A stretch of DNA of 32,954 bases from Phycisphaerae bacterium (GTDB taxonomy: Bacteria > Planctomycetota > Phycisphaerae > Phycisphaerales > Phycisphaeraceae), in contig JAUHYI010000055.1 in assembly GCA_030426385.1 (NCBI GenBank), positions 1 to 32,954 on the forward strand. The letters are read 5' to 3'. The notes beneath the pieces were generated by a model. The model made no database searches and was not told the origin of the DNA. It saw only the letters and a program-made list of their open reading frames with translations. Within the stretch, counting starts at the first letter, position 1. Each line of letters begins with the position of its first letter. This document shows positions 7,858-16,680 of the stretch, piece after piece. A program made the translations under genes and the position numbers.

Positions 7858-8523
7858 TTAGCCTGGGCCCGGCCCACCACGGCCTGGGCCGCGTGTTGGC
7901 AATCCTAATTCTTCGCCACGCTTTCGCAAGGCTTGAAAAAATTCACGGGTTAATGCCTGTCGCTGTGGGTTACCGCGCTCAATGCGATTTTGAATTTCCT
8001 GCGTGCGGGCTTCACGACGCGCGGCACGATCGGCATCACGTTGCTCGTCCGTACGCGTGTCGTTTTCACGATTGCCACCGCGTTCGCCACCGGGCCGTCC
8101 ACCCCGCGGGCGCTGGGCCATCATCGCCGCCATAGCTTGAATCGCTTCATCGAGAACGGCCATCTTCTCTTCCGGTGCAGCCTGGGCATAACGCCGTGCT
8201 TGCGAATACATGCGATATTCCATGGCCGACCGAAATTCAGCACGCTTTTCCGGATCCTCTCGGGCTGACTGCCACATCGTACGACGCTCGTCAGCCGACA
8301 TGGAGTCACCCAGCTCGGTCATGCGATCGTAATAACGTTCCTTTTGCGCGGGGCTTAGTCGCGTGAAACGAGGCGAGCCCACTAGATCCATGATGTCGTC
8401 ATTGGTCGAGGGCAATGCTGGCGGCGTGAATAACCACGCGGCATACAGCCCGCCCGCCAACACCAATAACGATGCGGTGGCTAACAATCCAACTTGCATT
8501 TTTTTTCGTGAGCTTGTGTTCAT
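7858..8523 (-). CDS. Membrane-anchored Arg/Gly-rich protein of unknown function
   Basis: I do not recognise a family. The protein has 221 residues: a basic N-terminus, one transmembrane segment at about 10-31 (VGLLATASLLVLAGGLYAAW), then a charged helical exterior with LSPAQKERYYDRM and MSADERRTMWQSAREDPEKR, which look like Spy/CpxP-like or DUF3106-like ERR-rich helices. A low-complexity block follows (about 136-175: RPRGGRPGGERGG, then DADRAARREARTQ), and the chain ends in GPGRGGPGPG. It starts 18 bases after the prepilin gene on the same strand, with a purine-rich ribosome site, so the two form an operon and it may act at the cell envelope with that prepilin. Function is unknown. Confidence 0.75.
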   Translation of the reverse strand: MNTSSRKKMQVGLLATASLLVLAGGLYAAWLFTPPALPSTNDDIMDLVGSPRFTRLSPAQKERYYDRMTELGDSMSADERRTMWQSAREDPEKRAEFRSAMEYRMYSQARRYAQAAPEEKMAVLDEAIQAMAAMMAQRPRGGRPGGERGGNRENDTRTDEQRDADRAARREARTQEIQNRIERGNPQRQALTREFFQALRKRGEELGLPTRGPGRGGPGPG

Positions 8524-8541
8524 CGCTTGGCCTTCACTCTC

Positions 8542-9303
8542 TCAGTTATAATTACCGACGTGGGCATCGGCAAACAATAGATTACGCAGATCATGAAACG
8601 GAGGAATTTCGACCGTACTGCCACCGGTCAAATCCGCTGCAAAAATGCTATCGTAATCGCGCAACACCCACACTTCGGAAACATCAATATTGAACCGTTT
8701 GACCGGCCAGTAGTCTTCGATTTTTTTACCGCCTAAACTCGTGTGGTAATCGTAGCTCATGCCGGACAAACCAAACGCCACGTCATCACCTGGGCAGGCA
8801 TACACGCGGGCGGCCTGATTGCCATCGCCTTGAATGTAATTATCGAACAGGTCTGCGATTGAAGGGGCTGTTAATGTAGATAGAAACGGCTCGGGCATAT
8901 ACCGCGACACCGGCAGTACGCCTTTGTTATCTTCGCTGTACATGTTGAACACCAGCCCGATCTGATGCAGGTTGCTGGCACATGCGGTCTTGACTGCGGC
9001 TCGCCTGACCGATGACAACACCGGGGTCAGAATTCCGATCAGCAGGCCGATGATGGAGATCACGACCAGCAATTCAATCAGGGTGAACCCACGGCCGAAT
9101 GGCCGACCTTGATGGCACGGCTTTGCTGATCGCGGTCGCTGCGTTGGGCATGAATAGCCAGGTTGGCCAGGCTGATTGGATGGGCGTAGTTGGCTTGCAT
9201 GCCAGGGCTGGTGATGCGATTGGCACAAGCGCAACAGATGTCGATGCTGGTGCCGAAAAATCAGTCGCAAGCGTTGACGCATGGATAGCGGATGGATGGT
9301 CAT
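8542..9303 (-). CDS. Prepilin-type protein with unusually long leader
   Basis: Type II secretion/type IV pilin-like protein, 253 residues. The canonical cleavage region RGFTLIELLVVISIIGLLIGI sits at about residues 72-92 with Gly before Phe and Glu at +5. The C-terminal part has a Cys pair and ends in HDLRNLLFADAHV, a variant of the H-X9-DG signature with DAH instead of DGH. From the only upstream ATGs (9303, 9282) the leader is 66-73 residues, rich in His, Arg, Gln and Pro, against the usual 6-30. TTG starts inside it are possible. AT-rich DNA at 9340-9365 could hold the promoter. It is followed 18 bases later by the Arg/Gly-rich membrane protein. Prepilin identity is firm; the start is not. 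Confidence 0.82.
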   Translation of the reverse strand: MTIHPLSMRQRLRLIFRHQHRHLLRLCQSHHQPWHASQLRPSNQPGQPGYSCPTQRPRSAKPCHQGRPFGRGFTLIELLVVISIIGLLIGILTPVLSSVRRAAVKTACASNLHQIGLVFNMYSEDNKGVLPVSRYMPEPFLSTLTAPSIADLFDNYIQGDGNQAARVYACPGDDVAFGLSGMSYDYHTSLGGKKIEDYWPVKRFNIDVSEVWVLRDYDSIFAADLTGGSTVEIPPFHDLRNLLFADAHVGNYN

Positions 9304-9385
9304 AAACGGTTAACGCCATGGGCTTGGGGGTTATTGCAAAAAATATTTTATTCACCCCAAAAAACATAAAAAGCCAGAGATTGAT

Positions 9386-10510
9386 TCAATGCGCCGGTTC
9401 ACGCTGGACGTACCGCATCACCAGATCGTACATCGCCCCCTCGAGCGCATCAGCCACGCCTTGATCCTTAACCATGGCCAGATTCATGACATCGCAGGTC
9501 ATCGCCACATCGAGGTTGCTCTCAATCGCCCGTCCCATGCCTTCGAGAATCACCAGATCGACCTGACGACGCGTCACCGCCTGGGCCAGTTCGGTGGACA
9601 CCCGTGACAAATCGATCAGGGGCGCCCCATTGCCGCTGGGCACAATCTCGACGTCACCCTCGCGAATCACCGGATCGATTTGGCCCACCGCCTGCATCAA
9701 CTCGACCAGCTCCGGGTAGGTCACATCATTGAGTGCCGGGGTCGAATTGGCCGTCAGGATCACCCGCGTGCCTCGCCGAACCAGTTCCCGGGCCAACGGA
9801 ATCATGCCCAGCACAATATCACTGCCCGCGTTATCCACGAACAGCACCGCAGACCGGTGCGCGGGTCCGTTTTGCCATCGGCTCAACCACGCATCCAAGT
9901 GATCCATCAACCAAGGCCGAGGCTTGAGCTTTTGACGCACCTGTCGAAAATCAACCGATCCCCTGGCAAACATGGCCATCGTTTCGATCGCTCCCAGGTC
10001 ATAGATATTGCCTGCGAACACACCCTCAATCACACGCACCGCACGCTCGTTTTCATCCAACGCATCGAGCTCAGCTAACAATGTTGGCAAGACGGCCAAT
10101 GCCGCACGATTTTCGCGGGCCTTGTCGTCACGATACGGATCAGCAAAACCATGCGACCGCAATAGCCGTTCGCGTTCGATGCAGATTTCATTGATATCCA
10201 ATCGCGTAAACGCATTCGGCTCCGCTTCACATCGATTCAGATAGCTGGAAAACTCGCTGGCCATCTGCGCTGCACGCGCTGTTGCATCGGACTGCTCATC
10301 ACTGGCCTTCGCTAATTGTTCCAACGTCACCAGGTGCGTGCGAAACACTTCCAACCAATAGGCTCGACGCGCGTCGTTTTGCGTCAGATCCCATTGGCAC
10401 GCGACATACTCCGCAGGATCGCGCAACAGGGGAAACGCCACGGTGTCAGTCGTATCATCAGGTGGGGTTGGGCAATGCATATCGTTAATCGCAATAAATG
10501 GCCAAGTCAC
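9386..10510 (-). CDS. DUF89/ARMT1-like damage-control phosphatase domain protein
   Basis: Up to 374 residues, matching the DUF89 family form found as the C-terminal part of pantothenate kinase 4. The family comprises metal-dependent phosphatases that remove damaged phosphometabolites. Seen motifs are FADPYRDDKARENRAAL, GVFAGNIYDLGA, LFVDNAGSDIVLG (about residue 222; Asp-Asn of the metal site), TANSTPALNDVTYPEL and ILEGMGRAIESN followed by MVKDQGVADAL. The frame opens with GTG at 10510, with GAGG about 10 bases upstream; an ATG at 10480 is an alternative. It lies 55 bases after hisH on the same strand, across the C19 tract. The substrate cannot be told; the neighbourhood gives no pantothenate or CoA genes. 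Confidence 0.87.
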   Translation of the reverse strand: MTWPFIAINDMHCPTPPDDTTDTVAFPLLRDPAEYVACQWDLTQNDARRAYWLEVFRTHLVTLEQLAKASDEQSDATARAAQMASEFSSYLNRCEAEPNAFTRLDINEICIERERLLRSHGFADPYRDDKARENRAALAVLPTLLAELDALDENERAVRVIEGVFAGNIYDLGAIETMAMFARGSVDFRQVRQKLKPRPWLMDHLDAWLSRWQNGPAHRSAVLFVDNAGSDIVLGMIPLARELVRRGTRVILTANSTPALNDVTYPELVELMQAVGQIDPVIREGDVEIVPSGNGAPLIDLSRVSTELAQAVTRRQVDLVILEGMGRAIESNLDVAMTCDVMNLAMVKDQGVADALEGAMYDLVMRYVQREPAH

Positions 10511-10546
10511 AAGGCGGAAACCTCAACCAGTTCACCACAGCAGCAC

Positions 10547-10565
10547 GGGGGGGGGGGGGGGGGGG
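10547..10565. repeat. 19-base homopolymer (C19 in the hisH sense) directly after the hisH stop
   Basis: An uninterrupted run of 19 G on the plus strand, i.e. C19 in the transcript, touching the TAA of hisH at 10566-10568. It lies in the 55-base gap before the DUF89 gene. Such a run is expected to vary in length between cells. Confidence 0.9.
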
Positions 10566-11213
10566 TTAGGTAAGGGTGGCAAAATTTTTGAGCATGGTTA
10601 GGCCCACGCGTTGCGATTTTTCCGGATGGAATTGGGTTGCCCACAGATTGTCTTTCCAGACAGTCGCACAGAACGGCCCACCGTAATCGCACATCGCCGA
10701 TCGGCTGAGGGTCTGTGCCGACGCATGATACCCATGCACAAAATAGACTGAGCAATTCGAAGACAAGCCCTGGAGCAACGGATCGTCATTGCGTTCGAGC
10801 GACAAGGTATTCCAACCCATGTGCGGGATTTTCAGCTTGCCCGCTCCGAACGCTGGGCCTGCGAACGCACGAATCCGCCCTTGCAACAATCCCAGCCCCG
10901 GCAAGGATTCAGCGTCGCTTGCCTCTGCCTCAACAGCCCGCTCGTCGGAACCTTCAAACAGCAATTGCATGCCCAGGCAAATTCCCAGAAACGGCTTTCC
11001 GCTTGCGACAAATTCCCGAATCGGCGCAACAAAACCCGCGTCATTCAAATGCCGCATCGCATCGTTGAACGCACCCACGCCGGGCAGAATCAATCGATCC
11101 ATATTCGGAATATCTTCGGGACGGTCCACCACCACCGCTTGCGCACCGACAAACTCAAACGCCTTCTGCACGCTGCGTAGATTCCCCATGCCGTAATTGA
11201 TAATGCCGATCAT
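10566..11213 (-). CDS. hisH: Imidazole glycerol phosphate synthase, glutaminase subunit HisH
   Basis: Supplies ammonia from glutamine to HisF in histidine biosynthesis (PRFAR to IGP and AICAR); cytosolic. It has 215 residues, normal for the family. Class I glutamine amidotransferase motifs are complete: GMGNLRSVQKAFE at the start, PGVGAF, the nucleophile Cys79 in GICLGMQLLF, and the His196/Glu198 pair in QFHPEKS. The oxyanion-hole region PHMGWN is also present. hisF and other his genes are not in the window, so hisH is separated from its partners. It lies 87 bases downstream of the OmpA-like gene on the same strand, and a C19 run starts directly after its stop codon. Confidence 0.96.
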   Translation of the reverse strand: MIGIINYGMGNLRSVQKAFEFVGAQAVVVDRPEDIPNMDRLILPGVGAFNDAMRHLNDAGFVAPIREFVASGKPFLGICLGMQLLFEGSDERAVEAEASDAESLPGLGLLQGRIRAFAGPAFGAGKLKIPHMGWNTLSLERNDDPLLQGLSSNCSVYFVHGYHASAQTLSRSAMCDYGGPFCATVWKDNLWATQFHPEKSQRVGLTMLKNFATLT

Positions 11214-11300
11214 GTGTTGTTGTAGGCCCAGCTATGTCGATGGCTGGTCATCACGGTCATCTCGCGGTCCATCACCCCACAGTCATCACGATCATCACGA

Positions 11301-11966
11301 TCATTGCATTTCAACAACAATTTCCACACGTCGACTCTTGGCCTTGGTGGCTTGCGGTTTGGTTTCGCCAAATCCTGCGGCGTACAAACGATCGTCGGAA
11401 ATCCCTTGCTCGTTCAAATAACGATGCACCGCCGCAGCCCGTTGCAGGCTCAGCTCCAGATTGTCTTTCCATTTGCTTTTCTTGATCGGATCCGAATCGG
11501 TGTAGCCCTCGACACGCACCACATTGCCTGCGTATTGTTTTTTAATCACCGAAGCGATCTGGCTTAACGTGCTCTTGGCTGATCCTTTCAGATCCACGCG
11601 TCCCGAGGCAAACAACACATCGCCGGGTACGCGTACCGTGATCGCACCGGGCGATGAAAAGGTTTCTACCCCAGCGATGCCACCAAACCCACTCGATGCC
11701 AGGGCAGGCGACGGCGGTGCTGGCTTGGCGGCCAGTTCTCGCTGCAATCGATCAATTTCAGCGGCCAGGATATCCCGGTCATTGGCCCGCGATGCATCCT
11801 GATTACGCAAGCGTTCATTGGCTTCACGCAACTCGACATTCTCGGCTCGCAATCGGTTGTAATCCTCTTGCGAATAATAATTCTGGCATCCCACCGACAA
11901 GCCGGCCAGAACTACCACGAAAAACAGATTGAAAACGACACGAACGGTACGGTTTGCGATCATCAT
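11301..11966 (-). CDS. OmpA-family (Pal-like) outer membrane lipoprotein
   Basis: 221 residues from the ATG at 11966 (AAAGG a few bases upstream); a longer frame to 12110 exists, but its extra 48 residues precede the signal peptide and look non-coding. Signal region VVFNLFFVVVLAGLSVGC gives a lipobox with Cys27. A Glu/Arg-rich coiled coil follows (about 32-79), then a Pro/Ala linker and an OmpA peptidoglycan-binding domain (about 110-221) with VEGYTDSDP, LSLQRAAAVHRYL and AAGFGETKP. It should tether the outer membrane to peptidoglycan or a related wall. Planctomycetes are now known to have such walls. It follows the prepilin peptidase gene by 109 bases and precedes hisH. Confidence 0.9.
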   Translation of the reverse strand: MMIANRTVRVVFNLFFVVVLAGLSVGCQNYYSQEDYNRLRAENVELREANERLRNQDASRANDRDILAAEIDRLQRELAAKPAPPSPALASSGFGGIAGVETFSSPGAITVRVPGDVLFASGRVDLKGSAKSTLSQIASVIKKQYAGNVVRVEGYTDSDPIKKSKWKDNLELSLQRAAAVHRYLNEQGISDDRLYAAGFGETKPQATKAKSRRVEIVVEMQ

Positions 11967-12075
11967 GTTGGATTGCCTTTCGATACACGGTTGCGGGGAT
12001 GCATCCCCTACGCGATTACACACCAGTTTAATGAATCTCGCCGCCATCCGCTTGTGGCACGGTTGAAAAACATGG

Positions 12076-13290
12076 CTACGGGAAAATCTGTCCGACGCCC
12101 CGCTCGACATACAGGTACAAAAACATCAGGATCGCCGTCGCAATCGCCAGGTATGGGCCATACGGAATCACCCGCACCTGCGTCCGAAATTTCTTGCCCA
12201 ACAGCGACCCGATGAACACCACGCCCAACCCGATAAATGGCGCAATAAAAAACACCAGCACCGCGTCACGCCAACCCAACACCGCACCAATGGCCCCCAC
12301 CAGATGCACATCCCCCAGTCCCATCGCCTCTTTGCCAAACCCCAGCGTCCCCAAAATTCGCACGCCCCACACCAAACCCGCCCCGCCCAGATAGCCCGTC
12401 AGAATCCCACCCAGCACCCGCAACCACAACGGATACAAACCCTCACCATTAGCCAGCCCCGCGATCGGCTCGCGTAACAACGCATACCCCAGCCACGCGC
12501 CCAACACCGGCAACGCCAGAAACAAACATTCGCGCATCACCATCCGTCGTGGATACGGATACGCCAACCATTGGTCAGGCCCATCTTCCAACTCACCGAT
12601 GTGTTCGGCATCACTCTGATTCGCTTTCGCCGCAACGTCCGCTTGCTCAGCTTCAGTTCCAACTTCAGCCGCCATCTCTTCCTCATCCATCGGCACGCTG
12701 TACGGAATGATCCCCACCCACAACAGCCCGATCGCGATCAACAACCCGATCGTTCCCCCGATACTCGCATGCACCAACGACGTGCCCACCACCGGGGCTA
12801 CCGCTTCCACACTCGGCATCTTCACGGCCCCACCCACCATGAATAGCATTGCCGCCACGATTATCACGTAGGGAATCTGCAACGGAATAATAAACAGCCG
12901 TGCATCAATCACTGTCGCCGCAATCAATCCCGACAGCAACGCTAAATGTGTGATCAACACCGGCCATGTTTGGCTTACCCCCAGGTTCGCAAATGCCGCA
13001 CGCATCGGCGACATGTAATACGTCAGGTACAAGCCCGCGAAGGCCAACATCGTGAACGCTTCGACCAACGGATATTGCACACTGATCGGCGTCCCGCTGT
13101 ATCGGCTTTTGCCCCCTTGAATCACCCAACTGATGATTGGAATATTTTCATACCAGTGCAACGGCTTGCCCGTCACCGCGCATCGCGACCGCTCAAAAAT
13201 CAGGTCACGCCCCTCCGGCAAGCGCAGAATCACCACATTTAAAAAACTACCCATGCACGCGCCATACGCAGCAGTCAATGCAAAAATCAT
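12076..13290 (-). CDS. Prepilin peptidase (A24 family) with degenerate Cys motif
   Basis: Integral membrane aspartic protease that cleaves, and in many members methylates, prepilins; likely processes the pseudopilins in this window. I choose the ATG at 13290 (404 residues): it lies 4 bases after the xseB TGA, implying coupling, and puts GSFLNVVILRLP in the first transmembrane region as in the family. A frame to 13416 would overlap xseB by about 120 bases. The catalytic Asp pair is present: Asp129 in TVIDARLFIIP and Asp327 in the GLGD motif. The N-terminal zinc loop keeps one Cys (about residue 37, RCAVTGKPLHW) of the usual four. An acidic loop at about 201-238 (MDEEEMAAEVGTEAEQ) interrupts the core. 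Confidence 0.9.
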   Translation of the reverse strand: MIFALTAAYGACMGSFLNVVILRLPEGRDLIFERSRCAVTGKPLHWYENIPIISWVIQGGKSRYSGTPISVQYPLVEAFTMLAFAGLYLTYYMSPMRAAFANLGVSQTWPVLITHLALLSGLIAATVIDARLFIIPLQIPYVIIVAAMLFMVGGAVKMPSVEAVAPVVGTSLVHASIGGTIGLLIAIGLLWVGIIPYSVPMDEEEMAAEVGTEAEQADVAAKANQSDAEHIGELEDGPDQWLAYPYPRRMVMRECLFLALPVLGAWLGYALLREPIAGLANGEGLYPLWLRVLGGILTGYLGGAGLVWGVRILGTLGFGKEAMGLGDVHLVGAIGAVLGWRDAVLVFFIAPFIGLGVVFIGSLLGKKFRTQVRVIPYGPYLAIATAILMFLYLYVERGVGQIFP

Positions 13291-13294
13291 CCAA

Positions 13295-13600
13295 TCAAAA
13301 TGGCTCAACGTCCCCCCCACTTCTTCCCCCCACAATTCCCCCCATACTTTCATCCGCTTCAGACCCACCCGCTTCGGCCCCACCCACTTCACCCACCAAT
13401 TCGCCGGTTTGCACATTCACCGACAACTCGGCAATTTTACGATCGGCTTTGTCCAGGATGCCACGGCAGTGCGTCACCAAACCCATGCCTTCTTCATAAC
13501 GCGACAGGCTTTCTTCCAAACCCACTTCGCCCGATTCGATCTGATCGATCAAGGTTTCCAATTGCTCAATCGCAGCTTCAAATTTCAAATTCTTTTTCAT
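13295..13600 (-). CDS. xseB: Exodeoxyribonuclease VII small subunit
   Basis: Small subunit of exonuclease VII, which degrades single-stranded DNA together with XseA. It has 101 residues; the conserved core (about 6-62) is FEAAIEQLETLIDQIESGE, then LEESLSRYEEGMGLVTHCRGIL and the helix KIAELSVN. The last 35 residues are a Gly/Glu/Ala-rich tail beyond the usual family end (about 70-80), and the tail is encoded by the C-tract element at 13312-13343 (SMGGIVGGRSGGDVEPF). The tail may be a by-product of that repeat. The ATG at 13600 is preceded by another G7 run and GCAGGG. The stop nearly touches the prepilin peptidase start. Confidence 0.95.
   Translation of the reverse strand: MKKNLKFEAAIEQLETLIDQIESGEVGLEESLSRYEEGMGLVTHCRGILDKADRKIAELSVNVQTGELVGEVGGAEAGGSEADESMGGIVGGRSGGDVEPF
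13312..13343. repeat. C-tract element: C7, C6, C6 at the xseB 3' end
   Basis: Runs at 13312-13318, 13326-13331 and 13338-13343, each followed by A-C or A-T (ACTTCTT, ACAATT, ATACTTT). In the sense of the minus-strand genes these are G runs inside the 3' end of xseB, 22-53 bases upstream of the prepilin peptidase ATG. Confidence 0.65.
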
Positions 13601-13614
13601 CGATTTTTACCCTG

Positions 13615-13621
13615 CCCCCCC
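13615..13621. repeat. C-tract element: C7 just upstream of xseB
   Basis: CCCCCCC followed by ACGTATTTC, 14 bases upstream of the xseB start. In xseB sense this gives GAAATACGTGGGGGGG then CAGGG. Same motif as at 15129-15137 and 27226-27233. Confidence 0.6.
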
Positions 13622-13734
13622 ACGTATTTCACATCTGTATACAGAAACTTTTTCGGCGTACAAAACTTGCCCTTGCCCGATCTATCGTACCCACCCCCTC
13701 TCATCTTCACTATCCTACGGTATTGCGGTTTCGT

Positions 13735-15315
13735 TCACGACTCACTGGCCTGGCCACCAAATAGTCCCAATTGACTGGCATCCACAGCTTTAGACCGTCC
13801 CCGCCGACGTGGCTTTTTCACAGCATTGGATACCCGTTGCAAACCCGCGATCCCCGGCCCCGCTCCATCCACCGTACTTTGCACCTTGCCATCCACCAGC
13901 ATCGTCGTCAGTTGCGCCCCAGCCTGGGCCTGGGCCACTGATCGGATCACCTGGCCCGATTGATCCAACGTGTAACTGTAGCCTCGACGCAAAACATTAC
14001 CTGGGCCGACGGCTTCTAATTCTCGCTCCAGCGCCAACAGGCGATCGCGTTGAGCAACGGTTTGCCGTTTCACCATCGGCAACAAGCGCCGATCGATGTC
14101 GTCCAATTTTCGCCGCGCCGTTTCCACCAGAATCTGAGGCCGACGCAAAAACGGATGTTTCGCCAAACGTTCGAGCATGGCCCGCTTGTCGCGACTGATC
14201 CGTGGCAACAGTGATTGCCATGATCGATGCGCACTGACCAACCGCTGGCGTTCATGTTGCACCCGACGTCGTAACAACAGACGCAGCCGGTGTTCCAGAT
14301 GCGACACCTGTTGCCCAAGGTTATTCGCATCAGGCACCAGTTCCATCGCGGCCTGCGTCGGCGTCGCACATCGACGATCGGCTACCAGCTCCGCGATCGT
14401 GGTATCCGTTTCATGTCCAATCGCCGCTACGATTGGCAGCGCACATTCAAACACTGCGTCGGCCACCACACGCTCATTAAATGCCCACAGATCCTCGATC
14501 GATCCACCCCCGCGCGTCAGCAGGATCGCATCGATCCCATGCTGCGCCCCATCACGCGATAACGCTCGAATCGCAGCCGCAATCTGTTCACCGGCTGACG
14601 GGCCTTGCACCATCACATCGACCAGTACCAATTCACACCCACTCCATCGCTTGCTGGCGGTGTTGATCACATCCTGCAACGCGGCCGCCTTGCGCGAGGT
14701 CACCACGGCTACACGTCGGGCCATCAGGGGCAACGCTTTTTTTCGGCCGACTTCAAAATAACCCAAGCCGCGCAACGTTTCGCACAATTGTCGAAACTGC
14801 AATTCCAACGGCCCGATCCCCACCGGTTCAATCGATTCCACATAAAACTGCACGTTCCCCTGCGCGTCGTAATAATCCAAACGCCCCGTCCCCACCACCT
14901 CCATCCCGTCATGCACATCAAACCGCACCCGCTTGGCAGATGAGGCAAAACACACGCACCGCAACGAGGATCGATCGTCCTTCAAATTAAAAAACCAATG
15001 CGTCCGCGCCGACAGATTACTGATCTCGCCCACAATCCGTATCCGACGTGGTGCATGACTGGCCAACGCCGCCCGCACCAATTCCGCCACCTGACTCACC
15101 GTCATCGCCCCCCCCACATTCCCCCCCACCCCCCCCACGTTCTCCCGCATGCCCTCACCCCCACTTGCCTCCGCATTCCGTCCCATTTTTTCGCCTGCGC
15201 TATCGCCCTTGCTCGAGCTTGCAGTGCCTGAGTTACGGGTATCGCCAGACTTAGGTGCGGATCGCCCCATACCTGTGGCTGACGTCGGCGGTTCTGGAAA
15301 CGGCAATCGGCTCAT
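13735..15315 (-). CDS. xseA: Exodeoxyribonuclease VII large subunit
   Basis: Catalytic subunit of exonuclease VII. The OB-fold domain starts at MTVSQVAELVRAAL (ATG at 15105), with RIVGEISNL, HWFFNLKDD and MEVVGTGRLDYYDAQG. The nuclease domain has VAVVTSRKAAALQD, DAILLTRGGGSIEDLW and AIGHETDTTIAELVADRRCATPTQAAE-like sequence (here ATPTQAAMELV), then long coiled-coil helices and a basic tail. The start is uncertain: 15105 gives a standard 456 residues but G8 lies just before it; 15315 gives 526 residues beginning MSRLPFPEP; GTG at 15402 gives 555. I list 15315. The extra N-terminal 70 residues are Gly/Ser-rich linker, partly encoded by a C-tract element. It lies 135 bases upstream of xseB and is divergent from gap. 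Confidence 0.92.
   Translation of the reverse strand: MSRLPFPEPPTSATGMGRSAPKSGDTRNSGTASSSKGDSAGEKMGRNAEASGGEGMRENVGGVGGNVGGAMTVSQVAELVRAALASHAPRRIRIVGEISNLSARTHWFFNLKDDRSSLRCVCFASSAKRVRFDVHDGMEVVGTGRLDYYDAQGNVQFYVESIEPVGIGPLELQFRQLCETLRGLGYFEVGRKKALPLMARRVAVVTSRKAAALQDVINTASKRWSGCELVLVDVMVQGPSAGEQIAAAIRALSRDGAQHGIDAILLTRGGGSIEDLWAFNERVVADAVFECALPIVAAIGHETDTTIAELVADRRCATPTQAAMELVPDANNLGQQVSHLEHRLRLLLRRRVQHERQRLVSAHRSWQSLLPRISRDKRAMLERLAKHPFLRRPQILVETARRKLDDIDRRLLPMVKRQTVAQRDRLLALERELEAVGPGNVLRRGYSYTLDQSGQVIRSVAQAQAGAQLTTMLVDGKVQSTVDGAGPGIAGLQRVSNAVKKPRRRGRSKAVDASQLGLFGGQASES
15108..15136. repeat. C-tract element: C8, C7, C8 within the xseA 5' region
   Basis: Runs at 15108-15115, 15121-15127 and 15129-15136, followed by ACATT, A and ACGTTCTCC. 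In xseA sense they are three G runs just before the internal ATG at 15105 and, if translated, encode NVGGVGGNVGGA. Three G7-8 runs within 30 bases have high quadruplex potential. Confidence 0.7.
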
Positions 15316-15495
15316 AACACGCATCGTCGAACGCATCGGCCTCAACGTCAAATCGGCCAAAAACGTTTTTGACATCGTTTCGACACATGCCTGATTTGAC
15401 ACCGCCCCACAACTACCTAATGTGTAGGGCTCAAGCCTGTTCGGTTGTTGACCCGATCAGGTTTCCCCAACGATTACTTTCTCCCCACCCCCTAG

Positions 15496-16530
<1,035 letters not shown>

Positions 16531-16551
16531 CCCCCCCACGCTTCCCCCCCC
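16531..16551. repeat. C-tract element: C7 and C8 directly after the gap stop
   Basis: C7 (16531-16537) followed by ACGCTT and C8 (16544-16551) followed by ACCTACCCC. It abuts the TAG of gap, in the same sense-strand placement as the C runs after hisH and fliS. Confidence 0.65.
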
Positions 16552-16648
16552 ACCTACCCCACGATTTCTTTAAGATTTCGTCAGGAATTCCCACTGTTTT
16601 CATCCGATTACCTCGGGGATCCTCTGCGAAACTAATCGTAAATTTTCC

Positions 16649-16680
16649 AAGCCCACGGATTAAAATCCGTGGGCTTTTTT
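16649..16680 (+). terminator. Strong intrinsic terminator of gap
   Basis: AAGCCCACGGAT, loop TAAA, ATCCGTGGGCTT forms a perfect 12-bp stem, followed by a run of T to 16680. It lies 118 bases after the gap stop. Confidence 0.93.

Noticed and set aside
11967..12110. N-terminal extension of the OmpA-like frame
   Set aside because: The extra 48 residues would precede a lipoprotein signal peptide; the ATG at 11966 fits better.
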